A stretch of DNA of 64,000 bases from Callorhinus ursinus (lineage: Eukaryota; Chordata; Mammalia; Carnivora; Otariidae): the NCBI RefSeq assembly GCF_003265705.1, contig NW_020312966.1, positions 18,923,681 through 18,987,680 on the forward strand, read 5' to 3'. A model generated the notes under the pieces. It searched no databases. It saw only the letters and a list, made by a program, of their open reading frames with translations, and had not been told where the DNA came from. Below are positions 12,459 to 22,350 of this stretch, piece by piece. The translations under genes were made by a program, and so were the position numbers. The first letter of the stretch is position 1, and each line of letters begins with the position of its first letter.

Positions 12459-12590
12459 CACCAAACGTTTATTAGGAGTCTTGTACGTGGAAAGCATTAC
12501 ATAGGCACTTATCGAAAAACGAAGATGAATAAGTCACAGTCTTTGCTTTCAAGGGATATACAATATCTACTATAGAATGGGTGGTTATAG
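12459..12590 (-). mobile_element. L2 3'-end fragment
   Basis: The plus strand shows the reverse complement of the L2 3' end: a TTTATTaggagtc start of the 'tttattgagcacctactatg' type, then 'gaagatgaataagtcacag' and 'tttcaagggatatacaata'. It is a strongly diverged, mammal-wide fossil with no coding remnant. A 9-bp stem hairpin (12404-12412 with 12421-12429) lies just upstream. Confidence 0.65.
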
Positions 12591-14137
12591 TAAAATGGTG
12601 GCAGATGCCCCAGAATACATGCCTTGTTATGTCCCCATTATAGCTCTTTCTACCGGATAAAATCCTGCCAACAGAGCCTCTGAAAAGTGGAACAAAGGAC
12701 AGGGTGTTGAGTCAAGAAACCCAAGGTATACCTTATTTACATAAAAGGCACTTGACTGAAAAAATGACATTTAAGCTGCTTTTCACTCCAAGATTCCTGC
12801 TGTCCTTCTAGTTAATATTGCATCATTTACCCCATTAGCTGCTTCTGCCAGCCTGTTTTGGGACATTATTTTTGCCCCAAGCCAAGAAGTAGAACTTGAA
12901 AGGTGCTATGTGTGCAAAAGGGTGTACGCAGTCTCTGAAAACACTTAATATGGTGTTTTCACATTCTGACCAAGACACTGAAATGAAGCTTTTAATTGAC
13001 TTTCTTATTTGATCTTTACACCATAGAGAAGTGTGTAATGCCCACACGATGAGATGTCATTACCCCAAAATAGAACTGGTGAAAATGAGACCCAAACACA
13101 CATATACATAGACCTATACATATACACAGACATATAGTTCTAGCGATAGATGTGCATATGCCTATTTCTAACAATACTTATCTAGACACTAGGCGTGTCT
13201 GTAACTGGGATACAAATCTTTTACTATGGTATGAAATTTGCTCTAAACTCCCAGACATATATATTTTTGATCAAAACAGTTTCTATCATGACAGATGGTC
13301 TATCCACTATGGTACATTTAATAATCTGAGGCTTGCATGATACAGTAGATGATTTAATTTTACGTTCACTCGAGATAGCATTTCATCACGGTGGTCTCCC
13401 CACAGACTTGGAACAGATTGAGACGGAAAAGAAGTGGCACGGAATACCCCAGAAGTCCATAATCAGATAGCCATGACTCCAGAGATGGGGCTCGGGCAGA
13501 ATTCCACTTAATGACACTCAAGTTATCATCACGGGCTGTACATTTATTCCGAGGTGCTGAACTCAAACAGCAGGGAGGCAGCTTACGAAGATCTGCCTTT
13601 TGGCAAATTGTATAAGGGCCTTTCACCAGAAGGTTCGGAGAACAGCAAGAGGAGCGGTAAGCAAGACGGTCACATTTCTGAACTTAGTGTGGATTATTGT
13701 TACAGTAAAATAAAATTTACTAAATGAACATTTAATGGTGTTGGGGCAAGGAAGAGAGACAAAGGTTTCATCAGCAGAATCTGGGACAGCTGCAGCCCCC
13801 TCACATGAATATCCCCTGGGAATTGTCAGGCTTTTGTAACATGTGACCTTGTGCTATTTATAAAAAGAGTATTCCTCTAAGAGCCAAGATCTAAGGCATA
13901 AAACACAATTGAAGTATCACTGAGTTTGGAGAGAGTATAATGAACCTCAGAAGTTAGAAAATGTTACCGATTCTGATGGACGAGATGGAAATTTTCCCCC
14001 CAAAATTAACCTCAGGCTTCCCTTCGATGTAAATAGTATGCATTAATTTGGGGGATTTGCCTTTGGATTCCATTTTTTTTCCTCCTCCTATTTACTGGGT
14101 GTTAGATGTGTCTGAGCGGGATCATGATGACATATTA
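12591..14137. other. 1.5 kb without recognised gene or repeat
   Basis: Contains a short CA/TA-rich run near 13098-13135 and a somewhat CpG-richer part at 13360-13670. Open frames are 86 codons or fewer. Nothing is assignable. Confidence 0.4.
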
Positions 14138-14352
14138 AAAGAAAAAAATAATAACACCTACATAATTGGCACCTGCTATTTTTTGCCAAGCACTGCACAA
14201 GCAGCATCTCGTTATTCTCCTGACACCCTGGTGAGCCTGGCATTAAGCTGATTGGGGCAAGGATCTGAAACATGGAGATGTAAGTAATTGGTAGAGCTGG
14301 GACATGTTCTCTAGCCATCTGATTCCAAGGCGTGTGTTTTCAGTCACTGCGC
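14138..14352 (-). mobile_element. MIR SINE, minus strand
   Basis: The plus strand shows the reverse complement of MIR: 'gcacctgctattttttgcca', 'agcatctcgttattctcc', 'gtaattggtagagctggg' and a final 'tgattccaaggcgtg...cagtcactgcgcc' corresponding to the tRNA-like head. It is diverged, with a degraded middle. Confidence 0.7.
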
Positions 14353-14607
14353 CGTTCTAATTTAAAACCAGGAGACAACCTGTCATCATAAGCTTTACGT
14401 TTAGTTGTCCTTTGAAAAATAACTAAAAGGTCAAAAAACGAGTTTGGTGGTTGCTCTCCAAGTTAATTTAAAAAGCAACATGTCATACCTAGTACTTTTC
14501 CAGGCACAGTGGCGAGTGAAGAAGAAATCTACAGTAGGGCCCCAGGGTGTTTGTGGGCTCACAGGGGGAGACATCACTGACCATGACAAGACTTGCATAA
14601 CACAAAG

Positions 14608-14757
14608 AATAGTAACTAATACTTAAGGAGCACTTTCTAAGTGGTACACACGCTCCCCTATGCTCTATGTGTGCTAAATCTTAGGTGTGCTCAGAGGTAA
14701 GTAAGATTAAGGTTTCTCTCTTCCTGATCCTCATTTTACGGAATGTAGGAATGTTTC
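14608..14757 (-). mobile_element. MIR fragment, minus strand
   Basis: 'aatagtaactaatacttaag' followed by 'gagcactttctaagtggtac' and later 'gatcctcattttacgg' follows the reverse complement of a MIR (ATTTATTGAGCACTTACTATGTGC ... CCCATTTTACAG). It is cut at its right side by the SINEC insertion at 14769. Confidence 0.55.
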
Positions 14758-14768
14758 TAAACACAGAA

Positions 14769-14962
14769 CCTGGGTGGAGCAGTCAATAAAGCATCTGCCT
14801 TCTGCTCAGGTCATGATCCCAGGGCCTGGGATGGAGTCCCGTATGGCTTCGGGCTCCCTGCTCAGCGGGGAGTCTGCTTCTTCCTCTCCCTCTGCTGTTC
14901 CCCCTGCTTGTGCTCTCTCTCTCTCACACACACACAAATAAGTAAATACATAAATAAATCTT
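14769..14962 (+). mobile_element. SINEC
   Basis: The head is altered (CCTGGGTGGAGCAGTCAATAA) but the TTCTGCTCAGGTCATGATCC core, a (CT)n then (CA)n tract and the (AAATA)n tail are clear. Target duplications TAAACACAGAA lie at 14758-14768 and 14963-14973 (11 bp, perfect). Confidence 0.93.
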
Positions 14963-14973
14963 TAAACACAGAA

Positions 14974-15453
14974 TCTAGACTCATACCCGACAGGCTCCCC
15001 TAGACTCTGGGATCCCCACACCTCCCTATTGCCTTAGACTAATGATTTGACTCAACTTTCTATCCAAAGGTATTAATTCTAGCTTTTGTTAAAAAAAAAA
15101 TACTACCAATATGAGGCTGCTTTGAACCTGACTGAGGGGAAGGCAGATAGTTCAGAAAAGGGCCCATTCTCTCATCTCCTTAAAACATCAGACTTGAGTG
15201 CGCCATTACCAGTGGCTTGGGGAACACTGTTTAAGAGGACATTTGCCACCTCCTGACCAGGACATGCCCTGAGGGATTCAATATACATTCCTTTATGTCT
15301 GAAAGTTGACATAATGGTTGTTTTCAGCAATTCTATCCCTTGTCCTAATTCCTTGCTTTGGAAATAGGTACTGCTGCACTGTTTTCATTTTAATAGTTTC
15401 AGTATGGTAATATAATATATTTCATTGTTCAAAAATCAAAAACAGTTTAAAAA
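14974..15453. other. Unassigned stretch between two SINECs
   Basis: No gene or named repeat seen. It contains a short A-run at 15090-15100. Confidence 0.35.
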
Positions 15454-15465
15454 TACAGAAATACA

Positions 15466-15641
15466 AGGGTGCCTGGGTGGCTCAGATGGTTAAGCGTCTG
15501 CCTTCGGCTCAGGTCATGATCCCAGGGTCCTGGGATCGAGTCCCGCATCGGGCTCCCTGCTCCTTGGGAGCCTGCTTCTCCCTCTGCTTCTCTCTCTCTC
15601 TGTCTCTCATGAATAAATAAATAAAATCTTAAAAAAAAAAG
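15466..15641 (+). mobile_element. SINEC, well preserved
   Basis: Complete young-looking copy: GGGTGCCTGGGTGGCTCAG head, TTCGGCTCAGGTCATGATCC core, GGGATCGAGTCCCGCATCGG with the B-box, short (CT)n, and AATAAATAAATAAAATCTT plus an A tail. Perfect 12-bp target duplications TACAGAAATACA lie at 15454-15465 and 15642-15653. Confidence 0.97.
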
Positions 15642-16114
15642 TACAGAAATACATATGGTGGAATGTCTTGCTTCTAACTCCAATCCCCATTTACCTGTCA
15701 ATTCACATCACCTACTCCAGGAAGGCACTGTCTACTATGTATCCTTCAGGGTTTCTTAATGTGCATGCTAGAAAATGAATATATACTATTTCCCTCTGTT
15801 TTTAGACAAAAGTTAGTGTACTATATACACTGCTCTGCATCTCTTTTTTTTTTTGGATTAATAATTTACTTGGAGATCTTTCCATATTAGCATATAGTTT
15901 TTCTTTCTCTCTCCGTTTTTAATGTCATTGCCTAGTGGCCCATTACTTGGATGATCATAATCTGTCTAATCCCTACCTAGTAAACTCTTTATGGACATCT
16001 GGGCTCTTTCCAATATTTTGCTGTTACAGGTACTGATACCCTGGCTAACGTGAATATATTTCATTGAACATGTCTGCAAGTGTATCTACAGGATTAATTC
16101 CCAGAAGTTATCAA

Positions 16115-16215
16115 AATGGTTCATTATTAAGATGTATGTTAAAATATAGCTTATAATGTTGGGGGGGAAATGATCATTTCCATACATGCCGAAAAGTCAT
16201 TTGATAAAATACAAT
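16115..16215 (+). repeat. Inverted duplication, left arm (101 bp)
   Basis: This segment is the reverse complement of 17673-17773 with four differences that I count by eye (about 96% identity) and equal length in both arms. It interrupts the minus-strand L1 3' region: sequence on both sides fits that L1, while the segment itself fits L1 ORF2 in the opposite orientation. The left arm is therefore the inserted copy. Confidence 0.9.
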
Positions 16216-16297
16216 TTTATCAAATTGTTATCCAAATTTATCATTTTGACAGGTATTATCAAACTGCCCTTTGTAATAATCGTACCATTTCCAGGCT

Positions 16298-16517
16298 TCC
16301 TATAGGGAAGCTTTTTTGCATCGTTAACACTCATAGTAAATAAAACCATTAGCACTTGGGATAAACTGGAAGAGATTTGAAGCCCTCCAAAAGTGACTTG
16401 TGGCCAACGGAACAAGCCTAGGAGGTCTCACTAGCGAGAAACTATCCAGCTGCCAGAGACCTGAGGAGGTCAGCCCCTTCCAGCACAGTGGCTGGGAGGC
16501 TCTGTGACAATACGTTT
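16298..16517. other. Unidentified ~220-bp insert inside the old L1
   Basis: The L1 reads up to 'cgtaccatttcc' and resumes at 'tttccatcagcaatgtg'. In intact L1 these two parts are nearly adjacent. The segment between them does not resemble L1, SINEC, MIR or any family I recognise. It is GC-richer than its surroundings. A short TTTCC is shared at both edges, which is not enough to claim a target duplication. Confidence 0.5.
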
Positions 16518-17672
16518 CCATCAGCAATGTGTGAGGGTGCCTATTTTCCCTCAGCTTCTCCGGTGAAGAGCTAGAAGCTTTGGCATTGGCATTAACCCTG
16601 TGCATTAAAAAAAAAATGGCATATCTATGCAGTTTTACTTTAGTGTGGGTGAAGGTGATCACTCGTCATACATTCGAGGGTTTTTGTAAGCTTTTTGCAT
16701 GTAAACTATTTAAACAATTCTTCATTTTTTTCTACTCAACTGTTTGCCTTTTATCAATGACTCGAAGAGGCTATACATTAAGAAAAAAAAAATCCCTGTG
16801 CCTATGATATGAGTTGCAATTCTCTTCCCCTGACTTATATCTGTCTCTTGACTTTATTCATGGTGTTTGCTTTGTTTGCATTTGCTTGTGGAAGCTTCTT
16901 TTCTGTTTTCTTATGTTGTCTTTTACAATTTCGAGTTGGTGTTGTTGGTTAGATAGGACTTTCCCACTTCGGGTTTACAAACGAATTCTGCCCTTTTTAC
17001 CCCTAGAACTTTTAGGACCTCATTTCTTTAATGTGAAAAAAAAAATCCATTTGAAATTAATCCTGATGTTGGGTATGCAATATGGGTTCAACAATTTTCC
17101 CCAGATGGGTTATACTAACATCATTTATTGAAAAGTCCCTATTTGCCTTCACATTTGAGAAGTGCTTTAATTTTTCTTCATATGGGTTTGTGTATGTATT
17201 TTTTATTAAGTTTATTTCTAGAAATATTGTTTTTGCTTACTTTTGTTGTTATAAATGCTTTTCCCGTGATGTGTTCTAAATGCTTGCTTTTTGTACATTT
17301 ATTACTTTATTACTTTCCATTTATTAATGTTTATATCCTCTTACTTCCCTGAACTCTCTCACTCTTCGCAGTGTTTTGGTTGATTTTCAAATGCACCATC
17401 ATATTATCTTCACACTTTTATATTTTTACAATGTTTATGCTTCTTATTTTCCTTTATCTTGTCTGATTTTATTGACTAGCCATGATGGTACTTTGTGGGA
17501 TAATAAAGGTGGTAGCATTCTTGTCTTGATCTTGATTTTAGGAGGAATACCTCTTAGTATGTCTCTACTGAGCATGATGCTGACTTCTAGACTGAGATGA
17601 ATATACGTTTACTGCGTTTTAAAAGGCGTCCATCCATCCTGATTTAACTGAATGTGTCCGTGAAGAATAGCT

Positions 17673-17773
17673 ATTGTGTTTTATCAAATGACTTTTCAGC
17701 ATGTATGGAAATGATCATTTTCCCCCCAACATTATAAGCTATATTTTAACATATATCTTAATAATGAACCATT
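17673..17773 (-). repeat. Inverted duplication, right arm (101 bp, source copy)
   Basis: Lies in register with the surrounding minus-strand L1 ORF2: the flanking 'ttttatcaaatgacttttc' and 'gaaccattcttgga' fit the L1 segment on both sides. It is therefore the ancestral copy of the pair with 16115-16215. The spacer between arms is 1,457 bp. Confidence 0.9.
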
Positions 17774-18365
17774 CTTGGACTTCTAGAATACATTCCCCTG
17801 TCAAAATAATGATTCTTTTTATGCTTTTGGATTGCATTCACTACCATGTTCCTTAGCACAGGTCCATCCTTATTTATAACTGAGATTGATCTATAGTTTT
17901 ATTTGTGCACACAACATCTTTATCTGGTTTCACTATCAATTACATTCCCTCTTTCCAGAAAGAATTGGAAGGTTTTCTTTTGTCTACCATTCTCCAGAAC
18001 CGTTTAAATAGCCGTGGTGTTATTTACTTTTTAAATTCCCTTATGAAAGTGTCTAAATCTGCAGCTTTGCTGGGAGTAACCCTTTGATAATTTTATCCAT
18101 TGCTTCAACTGGAATGTTTCTCTTTAGATTTTTTATATTTCTTGATGCCATTTTATCTAAATTATCTTTTTCTAAAAAAATCTATTTCATGCAATTTTTA
18201 AAATTTAGTCTGTTCATGAATCTTAAATTTCTTCAGTTCCTGTGTGGTTAGTTCTCTCTTTACTGTTCAGTTGTGTCTCATTGTTTGTTTTTGATTGTAG
18301 TTTTTCTCCCTTTTTTCCTGAATAAGTTAGCTAATGATTGGTTATCTTAAAAAAAAATCAGATTT

Positions 18366-18575
18366 TGGGGGTGCCTGTGTGGTGCAACTGGATGAGCAAC
18401 CAACTCCTGGTCAGCTCAGGTCGTGATCTGGGAGTTATGGGACTGAGTCCCGAGTCGTGCTCCGCGCTCAGCTCAGTGGGGACTCTGCTTGTCCCTCTCC
18501 ATCTGCCCCTCCCCCCGGCTCACTTGCACACTCTTTCCGAAATAAATAAATAAAAATCTTTAAAGAAAAGAAAAG
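18366..18575 (+). mobile_element. SINEC, diverged copy
   Basis: GGGGTGCCTGTGTGGTGCAA head, CAGCTCAGGTCGTGATCTGG core, CT-rich part and AATAAATAAATAAAAATC tail followed by AAAAG repeats. It is more diverged than its neighbours. No clear target duplication is seen. Confidence 0.92.
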
Positions 18576-18611
18576 AAAACGAAAGCGGTTTTGTCTTTAC
18601 ATATTAGATCT

Positions 18612-18930
18612 ATCATTTTGCTAATTCAGTATAATTGGAAAATACAGGCCACAGGGTCTCTGTCACAATTAATCAGCTCTGCCATTGTAACACAAGAGCT
18701 GCCACAGACAATATGTAGATGGATGAGTATGTCTGTGTGCACATAAAACTCTTTTATGGATATTGAATTTTGAATTTTTTACAATTTTCATATATCATGA
18801 ACTGTTATCTTCCTTTTGATTTTTTTTAACCGTTAGAAAAAAAGGAAAAACCATTCTGATTTTGTAGGCCACATAAAAACAGGCAATGGACCAGATTTGG
18901 CCCATAAGCTGTGGTTTACTGGTCCCTACT
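18612..18930 (+). mobile_element. hAT-Charlie-type non-autonomous DNA transposon (MITE)
   Basis: Matches the recalled consensus of a mammal-wide MER1-group (hAT-Charlie) element: 'ggccacagggtctctgtcac', 'ctgccattgtaacacaagag', 'gccacagacaatatgtagat', 'cataaaactcttttatgg', then 'aaacaggcaatggaccagat', 'ttggcccataagctgtgg' and 'tttactggtcccta' at the 3' end. There is no transposase coding. The 5' terminal repeat is not preserved. The exact subfamily is not assigned. Confidence 0.75.
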
Positions 18931-18934
18931 TTAT

Positions 18935-19159
18935 CTTAATATTCAAAATATATAAAGAACTTATACAGCTCAATACCAAAAAAACAAACAATCTGATTAA
19001 AAAATGGTCAGAAGAACTAAAGAGACATTTTTCCAAAGAAGACATACAGATGGCCAACAAATACATGAAAATATGCTCAACATCACTAATTGTCAGGGAA
19101 ATGCAAACTAAAACCACAATGAGATAACACCTCACACCTTTTAGAATGATATGTCTTTG
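18935..19159 (+). mobile_element. L1 ORF2 fragment, plus strand
   Basis: Covers the C-terminal half of ORF2, visible in translation as [32 protein letters not shown] and MANKYMK (in the frame open from 18897 to 19127). It ends at 'cacctcacaccttttagaat', where a younger L1 has inserted at 19175. It abuts the MITE on its left, so its 5' edge is a breakpoint. Confidence 0.8.
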
Positions 19160-19174
19160 GATATATATTTCTTT

Positions 19175-19727
19175 TTTTCCCTTCTGTTTAAATTCAGTTT
19201 AGTTAACCTATGCTGTATTATTAGTTTCAGGGGTTGAATTTAGTGATTCATCAGTTGCATATGGCATCCGTGTTCATTCCATCAAGTGCCCTCCTTAATG
19301 CCCATCACCCGGTTACCCCATCCCCCTGCCCACCTCCCCTCCAGCAACCCTCAGTTTGTTTCCTATGGTTAAGAGTCTCTTACGGTTTGTGTCCCTCTCT
19401 GTTTTCATCTTATTTTACTTTTCCTTCCCTTCCTCTATGTTCATCTGTTTTGTTTCTTAAATTTCACGTATGAGTGAAATCATATGGTATTTGTCCTTCT
19501 CTGACTGACTTATTTCACTTAGCATAGTACCCTCTAGCTCCATCCACGTTGTTGTAAATGGCAAGATTTCATTCTTTTTGATGGCTGAGTAATATTCCAT
19601 TGTGCATGTGCATACGTGCGTGTGTGTGTCTGTGTGCATATCACCTCTTTGTTTATGGCAGTGATGTCACAATAGCCAAAATATGGAAAGAGACCAGATG
19701 TCCATCAACAGATGAAAGGATAAAGTA
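19175..19727 (-). mobile_element. Young carnivoran L1 3' end with 5' inversion
   Basis: The minus strand holds the carnivoran L1 3' UTR and the end of ORF2 (19175 to about 19640; translation on the minus strand contains MEYYSAIKKNEILPF and a (TH)n run). The last ~80 bp (about 19650-19727) is the adjoining upstream L1 segment in plus orientation ('cacaatagccaaaatatgga', 'ccatcaacagatgaaaggat'). Perfect 15-bp target duplications GATATATATTTCTTT lie at 19160-19174 and 19728-19742 and enclose both parts, so they arrived in one event: the classic twin-priming 5' inversion. A GT/CA expansion sits at 19604-19640. Confidence 0.9.
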
Positions 19728-19742
19728 GATATATATTTCTTT

Positions 19743-20324
19743 ATGCAGTATTTAATAGTTGCCTAACATGAAAAATAATAGTTTTTCCTGTATTTTTTCC
19801 TATACCTTCTTTCCTTCAGTTTATCTTCTTTATCAATATTTTCATCTTTGTTGTTTTATTTTGTGCTATTAAAAAAGCCTCTACTTCCCTTATGTGATTT
19901 ATTAACATTTATTATCAAGCTTTGACCCTGCACTATCACAGGTTAATCAACCCAGAAATGTACCCACCTTCTTTCACCTCTTCAATTTTTTTTGGCACCT
20001 AATATCTACATTGTCAGAGGATGCATATATGTATCCACATTTGTTTTATTCTCAATCCTATGAGTAAATAAATTCAGTGATGACCACCAGTTTTGTTGAC
20101 ATATATTTCCCACTCTTCTCTTAGCTGAAGATTATCTACTGGTAGTTTCCTTAAAAGAAGCTTAGGTTTTATATACTTAAAACTTTGTTCTTGAAGGTAA
20201 ATTTATCTGGATATAAAATATAAATATTAATATTAATTAATATAAAATATGAGCCTCTCCCTCTCTTTTATTGAATATCTTTTATATGTTGCTCTACTGA
20301 CTTCTGACTTTGTACACTGCTGTA
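19743..20324. other. Unassigned AT-rich stretch
   Basis: No gene or named repeat. It holds an A/T-only run near 20215-20250. Confidence 0.35.
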
Positions 20325-20341
20325 GAGAAATATGCAGACAG

Positions 20342-20534
20342 GGCCACCTGGGTGGCTCTGTCAGTTGAGTGTCTGACTCTTGGTTTCGGCTCAGGTCATG
20401 ATCTCAAGGTCATGAGATCGATCCCTGGGGCAGGCTCTGCACTGAGCGTGGGGCCTGCTTGAGATTCTCCCTCTCCCTCAGCCCTGCCCCACTTTTTAGA
20501 GAGAGCCCCTCCCCCCTCTAAAAAGAGAGAGAGA
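20342..20534 (+). mobile_element. SINEC, older subtype
   Basis: GCCACCTGGGTGGCTCTGTC head, 'actcttggtttcggctcagg' and 'tcatgatctcaaggtcatga' as in the older CAN-SINE subtype, CT-rich tail ending in (GA)n instead of the usual AATAA tail. Target duplications of 17 bp with one mismatch lie at 20325-20341 and 20535-20551 (GAGAAATATGCAGACAG / GAGAAATATCCAGACAG). A 10-bp inverted repeat, CTTTTTAGAG (20492-20501) with CTCTAAAAAG (20516-20525), has arisen in the tail region. Confidence 0.95.
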
Positions 20535-20551
20535 GAGAAATATCCAGACAG

Positions 20552-22350
20552 CCTGATTGTTATATCTTGTCTAATTTGTAGTTTAATCTTTTTTGCTTGA
20601 CCACTCAAATCTTGAGATCCCAATAGCATTATGAGCATAGTTATGGTGTTTGTTCCTCTTTCTTCACTGCTCAGTGTTCATTGTCTTCCCGACATAAGAA
20701 TTTAAGACAGATTCATTTTGGAGAAGTTTTCTTTAATTATTTCTTTAAAAATAAGATAGCTCCCATTCTGTTGTTTTTGTTTCTTTCTTCAGAGATTCCA
20801 ATGATATGCATTTTTTTTATTTTTGCCTGCATTTCATATCTATCAATTTATTTCTGACCTTTAAAGTTGTTTTAGTCTGCTAATTCTAACACATTTCATT
20901 TATAAGTCTCATTTCTATTATCTATTTCCTTTACTATGTTTTCCACAGTGTATCCTGGATGGAGCTCCTTGAATTTTCATCTTTATCACTATTCTGATTT
21001 TAGTCTTTCTTCTACTTCTTCTTGAGTTCTAACAGGTCATTTTTATCTCCTCCAACTGTAATTCCCATATTTCTCTGAGTTCTAGTATTACTGACTAGTG
21101 GTCTAAATTTTTAAAGGATGTTGTTTAATTAATTAACTAACTAATTTTTTATTTACTGTAAAAATTTGAGGTCAAATATTCACTGTGTCACCGTTTTTCT
21201 TGTAATTATTCCCTGTAGAATGAATTTTGATGCTGTTCTTTGCCTATGATTTCATGTAAGAATTTTGTATGTTTGCTGGGCTGGTTCTTTTCACATTCCC
21301 CGTCATTGAATGAGTTGGATATTTTTGGATCAGTGTCTCTAGACATTTTGTGGGAGAAAGTGGAAACTGCAGCCGGAGTAACCTTTGAATTTTCACTACA
21401 CGATGGATTTTTATTTATCTGCCACAAAGATAGAGAGCTGTCTACAAATATGGCTCATCCGTATGAATTTTTTGTTAGCTCTAAATCCTCTGGAATTCTC
21501 TGGGTCAAAGACAGGGAAAGGTGAAGTTCTATCAATAGCTTGTTGACTGCAGTTCCAGCTGAATTTTTTTTTTTGGCAAAAAAATGGTTATAAATCTTAA
21601 ATTCCAGGTGAGCCCCCTCACTTCCAGTCACTATAATTTTATTATTACCCTCTGACCTCCGCTGCTGTTGGGCTCATTCTCAGTCTTGGTATTTCATAGA
21701 TTTACTGTCTCCCAAGAGAGTTCTGACAATTGCTTGCAATTCCAAAATCTCATGTTTGTTTTTGTTTTTCAATAACTGCCTTCTGTGTTTGATAAAATTA
21801 GAGTTTCTAGAGGTTTTTGTTGTTCATCTGTTGCTGTTATATGATTTCCAGGAGGGGAAGAAGGACTATGATGACTTTCTCAGCCACGTTTATGCAAGAA
21901 TTGTATAATGCTGTGATTTGAAAGAGTTAAGCAAGACAGGAGCACTTATAAGTAGCTTTCAACAGATGGAGTGTAAGCTATGAGAAGCAAATACAATGCT
22001 ATGATGAGACCATGAAAACCTGAAATCTCCAAGGATAATCCTGGAGTAAAAATCTAAAGAATCAGCATAAATGTTGGAGACCATAAGAATAGTAAAAGTT
22101 CAGATGAAGAGAAAATTATGTGTTGACAGGAGCAATTATTGAAGGGGTTATATGGGAACAGAGATCAGAAGGATTCATTGGAAACTTTAGTAAAGCTCAC
22201 TTGTGTTCTTCCTCTAATTTTTTGGTCTCAGGACTTTGGAAAATTCTTTCTCACTTACTATTCTGTGTTACTGGTTGCTTTTCACCTACTTCAGGATATG
22301 TCAAACTGTGAAGAAAATGGAAAGAGATAGAACAGTTGAGGGGGAGGAAA
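20552..22350. other. 1.8 kb unassigned, possibly including old L1
   Basis: About 20740-21120 has the T-rich, short-phrase look of antisense old L1 ('ttctttcttcagagattcca' and similar) but I could not align it convincingly. The rest has no recognised gene or repeat. Confidence 0.3.

Larger units (their letters stand above)
15735..18350 (-). mobile_element. Long old L1 (ORF2 region), minus strand, with nested inserts
   Basis: The plus strand reads as the reverse complement of an L1 from its 3' end (left) into ORF2 (right). 15735-16114 matches the ORF2/3' region ('ggagatctttccatattag', 'cattgaacatgtctgcaag', 'ggattaattcccagaag'). 16216-16297 and 16518-17030 continue it ('catcagcaatgtgtgaggg', 'tggtgtttgctttg'). 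17030-17672 and 17774-18350 cover the reverse-transcriptase part ('tgggataataaaggtggtag', 'gaccattcttgga'-type motif, 'ctttatctggtttcactatc'). All frames are broken and divergence is high. The element is interrupted by an inverted 101-bp copy of its own 17673-17773 segment and by an unidentified insert at 16298-16517. The 16216-17030 part is the least certain. Confidence 0.75.
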
